Part shown: piece after piece, positions 23,913 through 37,456 of the stretch
Position numbering within the stretch: the first letter of the stretch is position 1
Layout of the letters: every line of letters starts with the position of its first letter
Assembly: GCA_947652115.1 (NCBI GenBank)
Contig: OX393573.1
Coordinates: forward strand, 14,320,491-14,384,490
Origin: Blastomussa wellsi
Lineage: Eukaryota > Cnidaria > Anthozoa > Scleractinia > Plerogyridae
DNA length: 64,000 nucleotides
Reading direction: 5' to 3'
The notes under the pieces: generated by a model
Databases searched by the model: none
Told to the model about the DNA's origin: nothing
Seen by the model: only the letters and a program-made list of their open reading frames with translations
Program-made: the position numbers and the translations under genes

Positions 23913-26900
23913 GACCATAGGAAATTTTTCAAAAACGGCCGATCTTTTAGCTCGACTTTGCAAGGCTGTAAAATTGAAACTACTTGTTCGATTTTAGCCT
24001 AATTGGTATCGATGGACTCGGCAACTATCCTAGATTTTATCTGTGTAAAAAACCGCTTGAAAAAATCTCAAATAGCGGAGAAATAGCACGATTTTGAAAA
24101 GTCGCCAAAATGGCTATTTTTTGACTTTTTTGTAAGGGGGGACCATAGGAAAATTTTCAAAAAATTGAAACTTGTCCGATTCTAGTCTAATTGGTATGGA
24201 TGGACTTAGAAGCCATCGCAGTTTTCATCTGAGCAAAAAACCGCTTGAAAAAATCTCAAATAGCGGAGAAATAGCACGATTTTGAAAAGTCGCCAAAATG
24301 GCTATTTTTTGACTTTTTTGTAAGGGGGGACCATAGGAAAATTTTCAAAAAATTGAAACTTGTCCGATTCTAGTCTAATTGGTATGGATGGACTTAGAAG
24401 CCATCGCAGTTTTTATCTGAGCAAAAAACCGCTTGAAAATATCTCAAATAGCGGAGAAATAGCACGATTTTGAAAAGTCGCCAAAATGGCTATTTTTTGA
24501 CTTTTTTGTAAGGGGGGACCATAGGAAAATTTTCAAAAAATTGAAACTTGTCCGATTCTAGTCTAATTGGTATGGATGGACTTAGAAGCCATCGCAGTTT
24601 TCATCTGAGCAAAAAACCGCTTGAAAAAAGCTCAATTGGCTGAGAAATGACACGATTTTGAAAGTTGCCCAAAATGGCCAATTTCATAGGGGGGACCATA
24701 GGAAATTTTTCAAAAACGGCCGATCTTTTAGCTCGACTTTGCAAGGCTGTAAAATTGAAACTACTTGTTCGATTTTAGCCTAATTGGTATCGATGGACTC
24801 GGCAACTATCCTAGATTTTATCTGTGTAAAAAACCGCTTGAAAAAATCTCAAATAGCGGAGAAATAGCACGATTTTGAAAAGTCGCCAAAATGGCTATTT
24901 TTTGACTTTTTTGTAAGGGGGGACCATAGGAAAATTTTCAAAAAATTGAAACTTGTCCGATTCTAGTCTAATTGGTATGGATGGACTTAGAAGCCATCGC
25001 AGTTTTCATCTGAGCAAAAAACCGCTTGAAAAAATCTCAAATAGCGGAGAAATAGCACGATTTTGAAAAGTCGCCAAAATGGCTATTTTTTGACTTTTTT
25101 GTAAGGGGGGACCATAGGAAAATTTTCAAAAAATTGAAACTTGTCCGATTCTAGTCTAATTGGTATGGATGGACTTAGAAGCCATCGCAGTTTTCATCTG
25201 AGCAAAAAACCGCTTGAAAAAATCTCAAATAGCGGAGAAATAGCACGATTTTGAAAAGTCGCCAAAATGGCTATTTTTTGACTTTTTTGTAAGGGGGGAC
25301 CATAGGAAAATTTTCAAAAAATTGAAACTTGTCCGATTCTAGTCTAATTGGTATGGATGGACTTAGAAGCCATCGCAGTTTTCATCTGAGCAAAAAACCG
25401 CTTGAAAAAAGCTCAATTGGCTGAGAAATGACACGATTTTGAAAGTTGCCCAAAATGGCCAATTTCATAGGGGGGACCATAGGAAATTTTTCAAAAACGG
25501 CCGATCTTTTAGCTCGACTTTGCAAGGCTGTAAAATTGAAACTACTTGTTCGATTTTAGCCTAATTGGTATCGATGGACTCGGCAACTATCCTAGATTTT
25601 ATCTGTGTAAAAAACCGCTTGAAAAAATCTCAAATAGCGGAGAAATAGCACGATTTTGAAAAGTCGCCAAAATGGCTATTTTTTGACTTTTTTGTAAGGG
25701 GGGACCATAGGAAAATTTTCAAAAAATTGAAACTTGTCCGATTCTAGTCTAATTGGTATGGATGGACTTAGAAGCCATCGCAGTTTTCATCTGAGAGAAA
25801 AACCGCTTGAAAAAAGCTCAATTGGCTGAGAAATGACACGATTTTGAAAGTTGCCCAAAATGGCCAATTTCATAGGGGGGACCATAGGAAATTTTTCAAA
25901 AACGGCCGATCTTTTAGCTCGACTTTGCAAGGCTGTAAAATTGAAACTACTTGTTCGATTTTAGCCTAATTGGTATCGATGGACTCGGCAACTATCCTAG
26001 ATTTTATCTGTGTAAAAAACCGCTTGAAAAAATCTCAAATAGCGGAGAAATAGCACGATTTTGAAAAGTCGCCAAAATGGCTATTTTTTGACTTTTTTGT
26101 AAGGGGGGACAATAGGAAAATTTTCAAAAAATTGAAACTTGTCCGATTCTAGTCTAATTGGTATGGATGGACTTAGAAGCCATCGCAGTTTTCATCTGAG
26201 CAAAAAACCGCTTGAAAAAATCTCAAATAGCGGAGAAATAGCACAATTTTGAAAAGTCGCCAAAATGGCTATTTTTTGACTTTTTTGTAAGGGGGGACCA
26301 TAGGAAAATTTTCAAAAAATTGAAACTTGTCCGATTCTAGTCTAATTGGTATGGATGGACTTAGAAGCCATCGCAGTTTTCATCTGAGCAAAAAACCGCT
26401 TGAAAAAATCTCAAATAGCGGAGAAATAGCACGATTTTGAAAAGTCGCCAAAATGGCTATTTTTTGACTTTTTTGTAAGGGGGGACCATAGGAAAATTTT
26501 CAAAAAATTGAAACTTGTCCGATTCTAGTCTAATTGGTATGGATGGACTTAGAAGCCATCGCAGTTTTCATCTGAGCAAAAAACCGCTTGAAAAAAGCTC
26601 AATTGGCTGAGAAATGACACGATTTTGAAAGTTGCCCAAAATGGCCAATTTCATAGGGGGGACCATAGGAAATTTTTCAAAAACGGCCGATCTTTTAGCT
26701 CGACTTTGCAAGGCTGTAAAATTGAAACTACTTGTTCGATTTTAGCCTAATTGGTATCGATGGACTCGGCAACTATCCTAGATTTTATCTGTGTAAAAAA
26801 CCGCTTGAAAAAATCTCAAATAGCGGAGAAATAGCACGATTTTGAAAAGTCGCCAAAATGGCTATTTTTTGACTTTTTTGTAAGGGGGGACCATAGGAAA

Positions 26901-28034
26901 ATTTTCAAAAAATTGAAACTTGTCCGATTCTAGTCTAATTGGTATGGATGGACTTAGAAGCCATCGCAGTTTTCATCTGAGCAAAAAACCGCTTGAAAAA
27001 ATCTCAAATAGCGGAGAAATAGCACGATTTTGAAAAGTCGCCAAAATGGCTATTTTTTGACTTTTTTGTAAGGGGGGACCATAGGAAAATTTTCAAAAAA
27101 TTGAAACTTGTCCGATTCTAGTCTAATTGGTATGGATGGACTTAGAAGCCATCGCAGTTTTCATCTGAGCAAAAAACCGCTTGAAAAAATCTCAAATAGC
27201 GGAGAAATAGCACGATTTTAAAAAGTCGCCAAAATGGCTATTTTTTGACTTTTTTGTAAGGGGGGACCATAGGAAAATTTTCAAAAAATTGAAACTTGTC
27301 CGATTCTAGTCTAATTGGTATGGATGGACTTAGAAGCCATCGCAGTTTTCATCTGAGCAAAAAACCGCTTGAAAAAATCTCAAATAGCGGAGAAATAGCA
27401 CGATTTTGAAAAGTCGCCAAAATGGCTATTTTTTGACTTTTTTGTAAGGGGGGACCATAGGAAAATTTTCAAAAAATTGAAACTTGTCCGATTCTAGTCT
27501 AATTGGTATGGATGGACTTAGAAGCCATCGCAGTTTTCATCTGAGCAAAAAACCGCTTGAAAAAAGCTCAATTGGCTGAGAAATGACACGATTTTGAAAG
27601 TTGCCCAAAATGGCCAATTTCATAGGGGGGACCATAGGAAATTTTTCAAAAACGGCCGATCTTTTAGCTCGACTTTGCAAGGCTGTAAAATTGAAACTAC
27701 TTGTTCCGTTTTAGCCTAATTGGTATCGATGGACTCGACAACTATCCTAGATTTTATCTGTGTAAAAAACCGCTTGAAAAAATCTCAAATAGCGGAGAAA
27801 TAGCACGATTTTGAAAAGTCGCCAAAATGGCTATTTTTTGACTTTTTTGTAAGGGGGGACCATAGGAAAATTTTCAAAAAATTGAAACTTGTCCGATTCT
27901 AGTCTAATTGGTATGGATGGACTTAGAAGCCATCGCAGTTTTCATCTGAGCAAAAAACCGCTTGAAAAAAGCTCAATTGGCTGAGAAATGACACGATTTT
28001 GAAAGTTGCCCAAAATGGCCAATTTCATAGGGGG
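23913..28034 (+). repeat. Run of A-(C)n-B modules with n = 2, 2, 0, 2, 3, 0
   Basis: Modules start at 23913 (781 bp), 24694 (781), 25475 (405), 25880 (781), 26661 (969) and 27630 (405). Private variants include 'gtttttatctg' and 'gaaaatatctc' in the C at 24329, 'ctgagagaaa' in the B at 25703, 'gacaatagg' in the C at 26108, 'cacaatttt' near 26244, 'ttttaaaaagtc' in the C at 27077, and 'ttccgtttt' with 'actcgacaac' in the A at 27630. The lengths alone show C changing copy number in steps of 188 bp. Confidence 0.82.
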
Positions 28035-28808
28035 GACCATAGGAAATTTTTCAAAAACGGCCGATCTTTTAGCTCGACTTTGCAAGGCTGTAAAATTGAA
28101 ACTACTTGTTCGATTTTAGCCTAATTGGTATCGATGGACTCGGCAACTATCCTAGAGTTTATCTGTGTAAAAAACCGCTTGAAAAAATCTCAAATAGCGG
28201 AGAAATAGCACGATTTTGAAAAGTCGCCAAAATGGCTATTTTTTGACTTTTTTGTAAGGGGGGACCATAGGAAAATTTTCAAAAAATTGAAACTTGTCCG
28301 ATTCTAGTCTAATTGGTATGGATGGACTTAGAAGCCATCGCAGTTTTCATCTGAGCAAAAAACCGCTTGAAAAAATAGCGGAGAAATAGCACGATTTTGA
28401 AAAGTCGCCAAAATGGCTATTTTTTGACTTTTTTGTAAGGGGGGACCATAGGAAAATTTTCAAAAAATTGAAACTTGTCCGATTCTAGTCTAATTGGTAT
28501 GGATGGACTTAGAAGCCATCGCAGTTTTCATCTGAGCAAAAAACCGCTTGAAAAAATCTCAAATAGCGGAGAAATAGCACGATTTTGAAAAGTCGCCAAA
28601 ATGGCTATTTTTTGACTTTTTTGTAAGGGGGGACCATAGGAAAATTTTCAAAAAATTGAAACTTGTCCGATTCTAGTCTAATTGGTATGGATGGACTTAG
28701 AAGCCATCGCAGTTTTCATCTGAGCAAAAAACCGCTTGAAAAAAGCTCAATTGGCTGAGAAATGACACGATTTTGAAAGTTGCCCAAAATGGCCAATTTC
28801 ATAGGGGG
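28035..28808 (+). repeat. A-C'-C-B module with a 7-bp-deleted C
   Basis: A ('gagttta'), then a 181-bp C' (28263-28443), a normal C and a B. C' reads 'gaaaaaatagcgg' where normal C has 'tctcaaa' between the A-run and 'tagcgg'. The same deletion marks C' units at 35691, 36871 and 40582. Confidence 0.85.
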
Positions 28809-30370
28809 GACCATAGGAAATTTTTCAAAAACGGCCGATCTTTTAGCTCGACTTTGCAAGGCTGTAAAATTGAAACTACTTGTTCGATTTTAGCCTAATT
28901 GGTATCGATGGACTCGGCAACTATCCTAGATTTTATCTGTGTAAAAAACCGCTTGAAAAAATCTCAAATAGCGGAGAAATAGCACGATTTTGAAAAGTCG
29001 CCAAAATGGCTATTTTTTGACTTTTTTGTAAGGGGGGACCATAGGAAAATTTTCAAAAAATTGAAACTTGTCCGATTCTAGTCTAATTGGTATGGATGGA
29101 CTTAGAAGCCATCGCAGTTTTCATCTGAGCAAAAAACCGCTTGAAAAAATCTCAAATAGCGGAGAAATAGCACGATTTTGAAAAGTCGCCAAAATGGCTA
29201 TTTTTTGACTTTTTTGTAAGGGGGGACCATAGGAAAATTTTCAAAAAATTGAAACTTGTCCGATTCTAGTCTAATTGGTATGGATGGACTTAGAAGCCAT
29301 CGCAGTTTTCATCTGAGCAAAAAACCGCTTGAAAAAAGCTCAATTGGCTGAGAAATGACACGATTTTGAAAGTTGCCCAAAATGGCCAATTTCATAGGGG
29401 GGACCATAGGAAATTTTTCAAAAACGGCCGATCTTTTAGCTCGACTTTGCAAGGCTGTAAAATTGAAACTACTTGTTCGATTTTAGCCTAATTGGTATCG
29501 ATGGACTCGGCAACTATCCTAAATTTTATCTGTGTAAAAAACCGCTTGAAAAAATCTCAAATAGCGGAGAAATAGCACGATTTTGAAAAGTCGCCAAAAT
29601 GGCTATTTTTTGACTTTTTTGTAAGGGGGGACCATAGGAAAATTTTCAAAAAATTGAAACTTGTCCGATTCTAGTCTAATTGGTATGGATGGACTTAGAA
29701 GCCATCGCAGTTTTCATCTGAGCAAAAAACCGCTTGAAAAAATCTCAAATAGCGGAGAAATAGCACGATTTTGAAAAGTCGCCAAAATGGCTATTTTTTG
29801 ACTTTTTTGTAAGGGGGGACCATAGGAAAATTTTCAAAAAATTGAAACTTGTCCGATTCTAGTCTAATTGGTATGGATGGACTTAAAAGCCATCGCAGTT
29901 TTCATCTGAGCAAAAAACCGCTTGAAAAAATCTCAAATAGCGGAGAAATAGCACGATTTTGAAAAGTCGCCAAAATGGCTATTTTTTGACTTTTTTGTAA
30001 GGGGGGACCATAGGAAAATTTTCAAAAAATTGAAACTTGTCCGATTCTAGTCTAATTGGTATGGATGGACTTAGAAGCCATCGCAGTTTTCATCTGAGCA
30101 AAAAACCGCTTGAAAAAATCTCAAATAGCGGAGAAATAGCACGATTTTGAAAAGTCGCCAAAATGGCTATTTTTTGACTTTTTTGTAAGGGGGGACCATA
30201 GGAAAATTTTCAAAAAATTGAAACTTGTCCGATTCTAGTCTAATTGGTATGGATGGACTTAGAAGCCATCGCAGTTTTCATCTGAGCAAAAAACCGCTTG
30301 AAAAAAGCTCAATTGGCTGAGAAATGACACGATTTTGAAAGTTGCCCAAAATGGCCAATTTCATAGGGGG
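28809..30370 (+). repeat. 1,562-bp module A-C-B-A*-C-C-C-B
   Basis: A* denotes the A with 'cctaaatttt' (29402). The second C after A* (29818) carries 'acttaaaagcc', a G-to-A change at 29886. This is the first of three consecutive modules with the same skeleton and different C-run lengths after A*. Confidence 0.83.
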
Positions 30371-31744
30371 GACCATAGGAAATTTTTCAAAAACGGCCGA
30401 TCTTTTAGCTCGACTTTGCAAGGCTGTAAAATTGAAACTACTTGTTCGATTTTAGCCTAATTGGTATCGATGGACTCGGCAACTATCCTAGATTTTATCT
30501 GTGTAAAAAACCGCTTGAAAAAATCTCAAATAGCGGAGAAATAGCACGATTTTGAAAAGTCGCCAAAATGGCTATTTTTTGACTTTTTTGTAAGGGGGGA
30601 CCATAGGAAAATTTTCAAAAAATTGAAACTTGTCCGATTCTAGTCTAATTGGTATGGATGGACTTAGAAGCCATCGCAGTTTTCATCTGAGCAAAAAACC
30701 GCTTGAAAAAATCTCAAATAGCGGAGAAATAGCACGATTTTGAAAAGTCGCCAAAATGGCTATTTTTTGACTTTTTTGTAAGGGGGGACCATAGGAAAAT
30801 TTTCAAAAAATTGAAACTTGTCCGATTCTAGTCTAATTGGTATGGATGGACTTAGAAGCCATCGCAGTTTTCATCTGAGCAAAAAACCGCTTGAAAAAAG
30901 CTCAATTGGCTGAGAAATGACACGATTTTGAAAGTTGCCCAAAATGGCCAATTTCATAGGGGGGACCATAGGAAATTTTTCAAAAACGGCCGATCTTTTA
31001 GCTCGACTTTGCAAGGCTGTAAAATTGAAACTACTTGTTCGATTTTAGCCTAATTGGTATCGATGGACTCGGCAACTATCCTAAATTTTATCTGTGTAAA
31101 AAACCGCTTGAAAAAATCTCAAATAGCGGAGAAATAGCACGATTTTGAAAAGTCGCCAAAATGGCTATTTTTTGACTTTTTTGTAAGGGGGGACCATAGG
31201 AAAATTTTCAAAAAATTGAAACTTGTCCGATTCTAGTCTAATTGGTATGGATGGACTTAGAAGCCATCGCAGTTTTCATCTGAGCAAAAAACCGCTTGAA
31301 AAAATCTCAAATAGCGGAGAAATAGCACGATTTTGAAAAGTCGCCAAAATGGCTATTTTTTGACTTTTTTGTAAGGGGGGACCATAGGAAAATTTTCAAA
31401 AAATTGAAACTTGTCCGATTCTAGTCTAATTGGTATGGATGGACTTAGAAGCCATCGCAGTTTTCATCTGAGCAAAAAACCGCTTGAAAAAATCTCAAAT
31501 AGCGGAGAAATAGCACGATTTTGAAAAGTCGCCAAAATGGCTATTTTTTGACTTTTTTGTAAGGGGGGACCATAGGAAAATTTTCAAAAAATTGAAACTT
31601 GTCCGATTCTAGTCTAATTGGTATGGATGGACTTAGAAGCCATCGCAGTTTTCATCTGAGCAAAAAACCGCTTGAAAAAAGCTCAATTGGCTGAGAAATG
31701 ACACGATTTTGAAAGTTGCCCAAAATGGCCAATTTCATAGGGGG
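30371..31744 (+). repeat. 1,374-bp module A-C-B-A*-C-C-B
   Basis: It has the same skeleton and the same A* marker (30964) as 28809-30370 but is exactly 188 bp shorter, with two C units after A* instead of three. Confidence 0.83.
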
Positions 31745-33870
31745 GACCATAGGAAATTTTTCAAAAACGGCCGATCTTTTAGCTCGACTTTGCAAGGCTG
31801 TAAAATTGAAACTACTTGTTCGATTTTAGCCTAATTGGTATCGATGGACTCGGCAACTATCCTAGATTTTATCTGTGTAAAAAACCGCTTGAAAAAATCT
31901 CAAATAGCGGAGAAATAGCACGATTTTGAAAAGTCGCCAAAATGGCTATTTTTTGACTTTTTTGTAAGGGGGGACCATAGGAAAATTTTCAAAAAATTGA
32001 AACTTGTCCGATTCTAGTCTAATTGGTATGGATGGACTTAGAAGCCATCGCAGTTTTCATCTGAGCAAAAAACCGCTTGAAAAAATCTCAAATAGCGGAG
32101 AAATAGCACGATTTTGAAAAGTCGCCAAAATGGCTATTTTTTGACTTTTTTGTAAGGGGGGACCATAGGAAAATTTTCAAAAAATTGAAACTTGTCCGAT
32201 TCTAGTCTAATTGGTATGGATGGACTTAGAAGCCATCGCAGTTTTCATCTGAGCAAAAAACCGCTTGAAAAAAGCTCAATTGGCTGAGAAATGACACGAT
32301 TTTGAAAGTTGCCCAAAATGGCCAATTTCATAGGGGGGACCATAGGAAATTTTTCAAAAACGGCCGATCTTTTAGCTCGACTTTGCAAGGCTGTAAAATT
32401 GAAACTACTTGTTCGATTTTAGCCTAATTGGTATCGATGGACTCGGCAACTATCCTAAATTTTATCTGTGTAAAAAACCGCTTGAAAAAATCTCAAATAG
32501 CGGAGAAATAGCACGATTTTGAAAAGTCGCCAAAATGGCTATTTTTTGACTTTTTTGTAAGGGGGGACCATAGGAAAATTTTCAAAAAATTGAAACTTGT
32601 CCGATTCTAGTCTAATTGGTATGGATGGACTTAGAAGCCATCGCAGTTTTCATCTGAGCAAAAAACCGCTTGAAAAAATCTCAAATAGCGGAGAAATAGC
32701 ACGATTTTGAAAAGTCGCCAAAATGGCTATTTTTTGACTTTTTTGTAAGGGGGGACCATAGGAAAATTTTCAAAAAATTGAAACTTGTCCGATTCTAGTC
32801 TAATTGGTATGGATGGACTTAGAAGCCATCGCAGTTTTCATCTGAGCAAAAAACCGCTTGAAAAAATCTCAAATAGCGGAGAAATAGCACGATTTTGAAA
32901 AGTCGCCAAAATGGCTATTTTTTGACTTTTTTGTAAGGGGGGACCATAGGAAAATTTTCAAAAAATTGAAACTTGTCCGATTCTAGTCTAATTGGTATGG
33001 ATGGACTTAGAAGCCATCGCAGTTTTCATCTGAGCAAAAAACCGCTTGAAAAAATCTCAAATAGCGGAGAAATAGCACGATTTTGAAAAGTCGCCAAAAT
33101 GGCTATTTTTTGACTTTTTTGTAAGGGGGGACCATAGGAAAATTTTCAAAAAATTGAAACTTGTCCGATTCTAGTCTAATTGGTATGGATGGACTTAGAA
33201 GCCATCGCAGTTTTCATCTGAGCAAAAAACCGCTTGAAAAAATCTCAAATAGCGGAGAAATAGCACGATTTTGAAAAGTCGCCAAAATGGCTATTTTTTG
33301 ACTTTTTTGTAAGGGGGGACCATAGGAAAATTTTCAAAAAATTGAAACTTGTCCGATTCTAGTCTAATTGGTATGGATGGACTTAGAAGCCATCGCAGTT
33401 TTCATCTGAGCAAAAAACCGCTTGAAAAAATCTCAAATAGCGGAGAAATAGCACGATTTTGAAAAGTCGCCAAAATGGCTATTTTTTGACTTTTTTGTAA
33501 GGGGGGACCATAGGAAAATTTTCAAAAAATTGAAACTTGTCCGATTCTAGTCTAATTGGTATGGATGGACTTAGAAGCCATCGCAGTTTTCATCTGAGCA
33601 AAAAACCGCTTGAAAAAATCTCAAATAGCGGAGAAATAGCACGATTTTGAAAAGTCGCCAAAATGGCTATTTTTTGACTTTTTTGTAAGGGGGGACCATA
33701 GGAAAATTTTCAAAAAATTGAAACTTGTCCGATTCTAGTCTAATTGGTATGGATGGACTTAGAAGCCATCGCAGTTTTCATCTGAGCAAAAAACCGCTTG
33801 AAAAAAGCTCAATTGGCTGAGAAATGACACGATTTTGAAAGTTGCCCAAAATGGCCAATTTCATAGGGGG
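31745..33870 (+). repeat. 2,126-bp module A-C-B-A*-(C)6-B
   Basis: It has the same skeleton as the two preceding modules, with A* at 32338, but with six C units after it. The length exceeds its left neighbour by 752 bp, exactly four C monomers. Its A* onward is also the left end of the 4,891-bp HOR. Confidence 0.83.
32566..33693 (+). repeat. Six tandem C monomers (6 x 188 bp)
   Basis: Units start at 32566, 32754, 32942, 33130, 33318 and 33506, with identical spacing and no differences that I can see between them. With the copy at 37457 it is the longest pure C run in the window. Confidence 0.92.
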
Positions 33871-35690
33871 GACCATAGGAAATTTTTCAAAAACGGCCGA
33901 TCTTTTAGCTCGAATTTGCAAGGCTGTAAAATTGAAACTACTTGTTCGATTTTAGCCTAATTGGTATCGATGGACTCGGCAACTATCCTAGATTTTATCT
34001 GTGTAAAAAACCGCTTGAAAAAATCTCAAATAGCGGAGAAATAGCACGATTTTGAAAAGTCGCCAAAATGGCTATTTTTTGACTTTTTTGTAAGGGGGGA
34101 CCATAGGAAAATTTTCAAAAAATTGAAACTTGTCCGATTCTAGTCTAATTGGTATGGATGGACTTAGAAGCCATCGCAGTTTTCATCTGAGCAAAAAACC
34201 GCTTGAAAAAAGCTCAATTGGCTGAGAAATGACACGATTTTGAAAGTTGCCCAAAATGGCCAATTTCATAGGGGGGACCATAGGAAATTTTTCAAAAACG
34301 GCCGATCTTTTAGCTCGACTTTGCAAGGCTGTAAAATTGAAACTACTTGTTCGATTTTAGCCTAATTGGTATCGATGGACTCGGCAACTATCCTAAATTT
34401 TATCTGTGTAAAAAACCGCTTGAAAAAATCTCAAATAGCGGAGAAATAGCACGATTTTGAAAAGTCGCCAAAATGGCTATTTTTTGACTTTTTTGTAAGG
34501 GGGGACCATAGGAAAATTTTCAAAAAATTGAAACTTGTCCGATTCTAGTCTAATTGGTATGGATGGACTTAGAAGCCATCGCAGTTTTCATCTGAGCAAA
34601 AAACCGCTTGAAAAAATCTCAAATAGCGGAGAAATAGCACGATTTTGAAAAGTCGCCAAAATGGCTATTTTTTGACTTTTTTGTAAGGGGGGACCATAGG
34701 AAAATTTTCAAAAAATTGAAACTTGTCCGATTCTAGTCTAATTGGTATGGATGGACTTAGAAGCCATCGCAGTTTTCATCTGAGCAAAAAACCGCTTGAA
34801 AAAATCTCAAATAGCGGAGAAATAGCACGATTTTGAAAAGTCGCCAAAATGGCTATTTTTTGACTTTTTTGTAAAGGGGGACAATAGGAAAATTTTCAAA
34901 AAATTGAAAATTGTCCGATTCTAGTCTAATTGGTATGGATGGACTTAGAAGCCATCGCAGTTTTCATCTGAGCAAAAAACCGCTTGAAAAAAGCTCAATT
35001 GGCTGAGAAATGACACGATTTTGAAAGTTGCCCAAAATGGCCAATTTCATAGGGGGGACCATAGGAAATTTTTCAAAAACGGCCGATCTTTTAGCTCGAC
35101 TTTGCAAGGCTGTAAAATTGAAACTACTTGTTCGATTTTAGCCTAATTGGTATCGATGGACTCGGCAACTATCCTAGATTTTATCTGTGTAAAAAACCGC
35201 TTGAAAAAATCTCAAATAGCGGAGAAATAGCACGATTTTGAAAAGTCGCCAAAATGGCTATTTTTTGACTTTTTTTGTAAGGGGGGACCATAGGAAAATT
35301 TTCAAAAAATTGAAACTTGTCCGATTCTAGTCTAATTGGTATGGATGGACTTAGAAGCCATCGCAGTTTTCATCTGAGCAAAAAACCGCTTGAAAAAAGC
35401 TCAATTGGCTGAGAAATGACACGATTTTGAAAGTTGCCCAAAATGGCCAATTTCATAGGGGGGACCATAGGAAATTTTTCAAAAACGGCCGATCTTTTAG
35501 CTCGACTTTGCAAGGCTGTAAAATTGAAACTACTTGTTCGATTTTAGCCTAATTGGTATCGATGGACTCGGCAACTATCCTAGATTTTATCTGTGTAAAA
35601 AACCGCTTGAAAAAATCTCAAATAGCGGAGAAATAGCACGATTTTGAAAAGTCGCCAAAATGGCTATTTTTTGACTTTTTTGTAAGGGGG

Positions 35691-35871
35691 GACCATAGGA
35701 AAATTTTCAAAAAATTGAAACTTGTCCGATTCTAGTCTAATTGGTATGGATGGACTTAGAAGCCATCGCAGTTTTCATCTGAGCAAAAAACCGCTTGAAA
35801 AAATAGCGGAGAAATAGCACGATTTTGAAAAGTCGCCAAAATGGCTATTTTTTGACTTTTTTGTAAGGGGG
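35691..35871 (+). repeat. C' monomer (181 bp, 7-bp deletion at the junction core)
   Basis: 'tctcaaa' is missing just right of the 19-bp core, leaving 'gaaaaaatagcgg'. The lost bases end in AAA and are preceded by AAA, so slippage or microhomology could explain the loss. The next C (35872) carries an extra A in the run before 'ccgcttg'. Confidence 0.88.
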
Positions 35872-36870
35872 GACCATAGGAAAATTTTCAAAAAATTGAA
35901 ACTTGTCCGATTCTAGTCTAATTGGTATGGATGGACTTAGAAGCCATCGCAGTTTTCATCTGAGCAAAAAAACCGCTTGAAAAAATCTCAAATAGCGGAG
36001 AAATAGCACGATTTTGAAAAGTCGCCAAAATGGCTATTTTTTGACTTTTTTGTAAGGGGGGACCATTGGAAAATTTTCAAAAAATTGAAACTTGTCCGAT
36101 TCTAGTCTAATTGGTATGGATGGACTTAGAAGCCATCGCAGTTTTCATCTGAGCAAAAAACCGCTTGAAAAAAGCTCAATTGGCTGAGAAATGACACGAT
36201 TTTGAAAGTTGCCCAAAATGGCCAATTTCATAGGGGGGACCATAGGAAATTTTTCAAAAACGGCCGATCTTTTAGCTCGACTTTGCAAGGCTGTAAAATT
36301 GAAACTACTTGTTCGATTTTAGCCTAATTGGTATCGATGGACTCGGCAACTATCCTAGATTTTATCTGTGTAAAAAACTGCTTGAAAAAATCTCAAATAG
36401 CGGAGAAATAGCACGATTTTGAAAAGTCGCCAAAATGGCTATTTTTTGACTTTTTTGTAAGGGGGGACCATAGGAAAATTTTCAAAAAATTGAAACTTGT
36501 CCGATTCTAGTCTAATTGGTATGGATGGACTTAGAAGCCATCGCAGTTTTCATCTGAGCAAAAAACCGCTTGAAAAAAGCTCAATTGGCTGAGAAATGAC
36601 ACGATTTTGAAAGTTGCCCAAAATGGCCAGTTTCATAGGGGGGACCATAGGAAATTTTTCAAAAACGGCCGATCTTTTAGCTCGACTTTGCAAGGCTGTA
36701 AAATTGAACCTACTTGTTCGATTTTAGCCTAATTGGTATCGATGGACTCGGCAACTATCCTAGATTTTATCTGTGTAAAAAACCGCTTGAAAAAATCTCA
36801 AATAGCGGAGAAATAGCACGATTTTGAAAAGTCGCCAAAATGGCTATTTTTTGACTTTTTTGTAAGGGGG

Positions 36871-37051
36871 GACCATAGGAAAATTTTCAAAAAATTGAAA
36901 CTTGTCCGATTCTAGTCTAATTGGTATGGATGGACTTAGAAGCCATCGCAGTTTTCATCTGAGCAAAAAACCGCTTGAAAAAATAGCGGAGAAATAGCAC
37001 GATTTTGAAAAGTCGCCAAAATGGCTATTTTTTGACTTTTTTGTAAGGGGG
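36871..37051 (+). repeat. C' monomer (181 bp)
   Basis: It has the same 7-bp deletion as 28263 and 35691, and is followed directly by B. It is the one monomer of HOR copy 1 whose counterpart is missing from copy 2. Confidence 0.88.
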
Positions 37052-37456
37052 GACCATAGGAAAATTTTCAAAAAATTGAAACTTGTCCGATTCTAGTCTA
37101 ATTGGTATGGATGGACTTAGAAGCCATCGCAGTTTTCATCTGAGCAAAAAACCGCTTGAAAAAAGCTCAATTGGCTGAGAAATGACACGATTTTGAAAGT
37201 TGCCCAAAATGGCCAATTTCATAGGGGGGACCATAGGAAATTTTTCAAAAACGGCCGATCTTTTAGCTCGACTTTGCAAGGCTGTAAAATTGAAACTACT
37301 TGTTCGATTTTAGCCTAATTGGTATCGATGGACTCGGCAACTATCCTAAATTTTATCTGTGTAAAAAACCGCTTGAAAAAATCTCAAATAGCGGAGAAAT
37401 AGCACGATTTTGAAAAGTCGCCAAAATGGCTATTTTTTGACTTTTTTGTAAGGGGG

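Larger units (their letters stand above)
32338..37228 (+). repeat. 4,891-bp HOR of 25 monomers, copy 1
   Basis: The order is A* C6 B A B A* C C B A B A C' C B A B A C' B. Markers in order: 'cgaatttgc' (33871), 'cctaaatttt' (34276), 'gacaatagg' plus 'gaaaattgtcc' (34880), an extra T giving a 229-bp A (35057), the 7-bp deletion C' (35691), an extra A giving a 189-bp C (35872), 'gaccattgg' (36061), 'aactgcttg' (36238), 'ggccagtttc' (36466), 'ttgaacctac' (36643) and a second C' (36871). The individual lengths sum to 4,891. All but the last marker are repeated 4,891 bp to the right. Confidence 0.88.
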
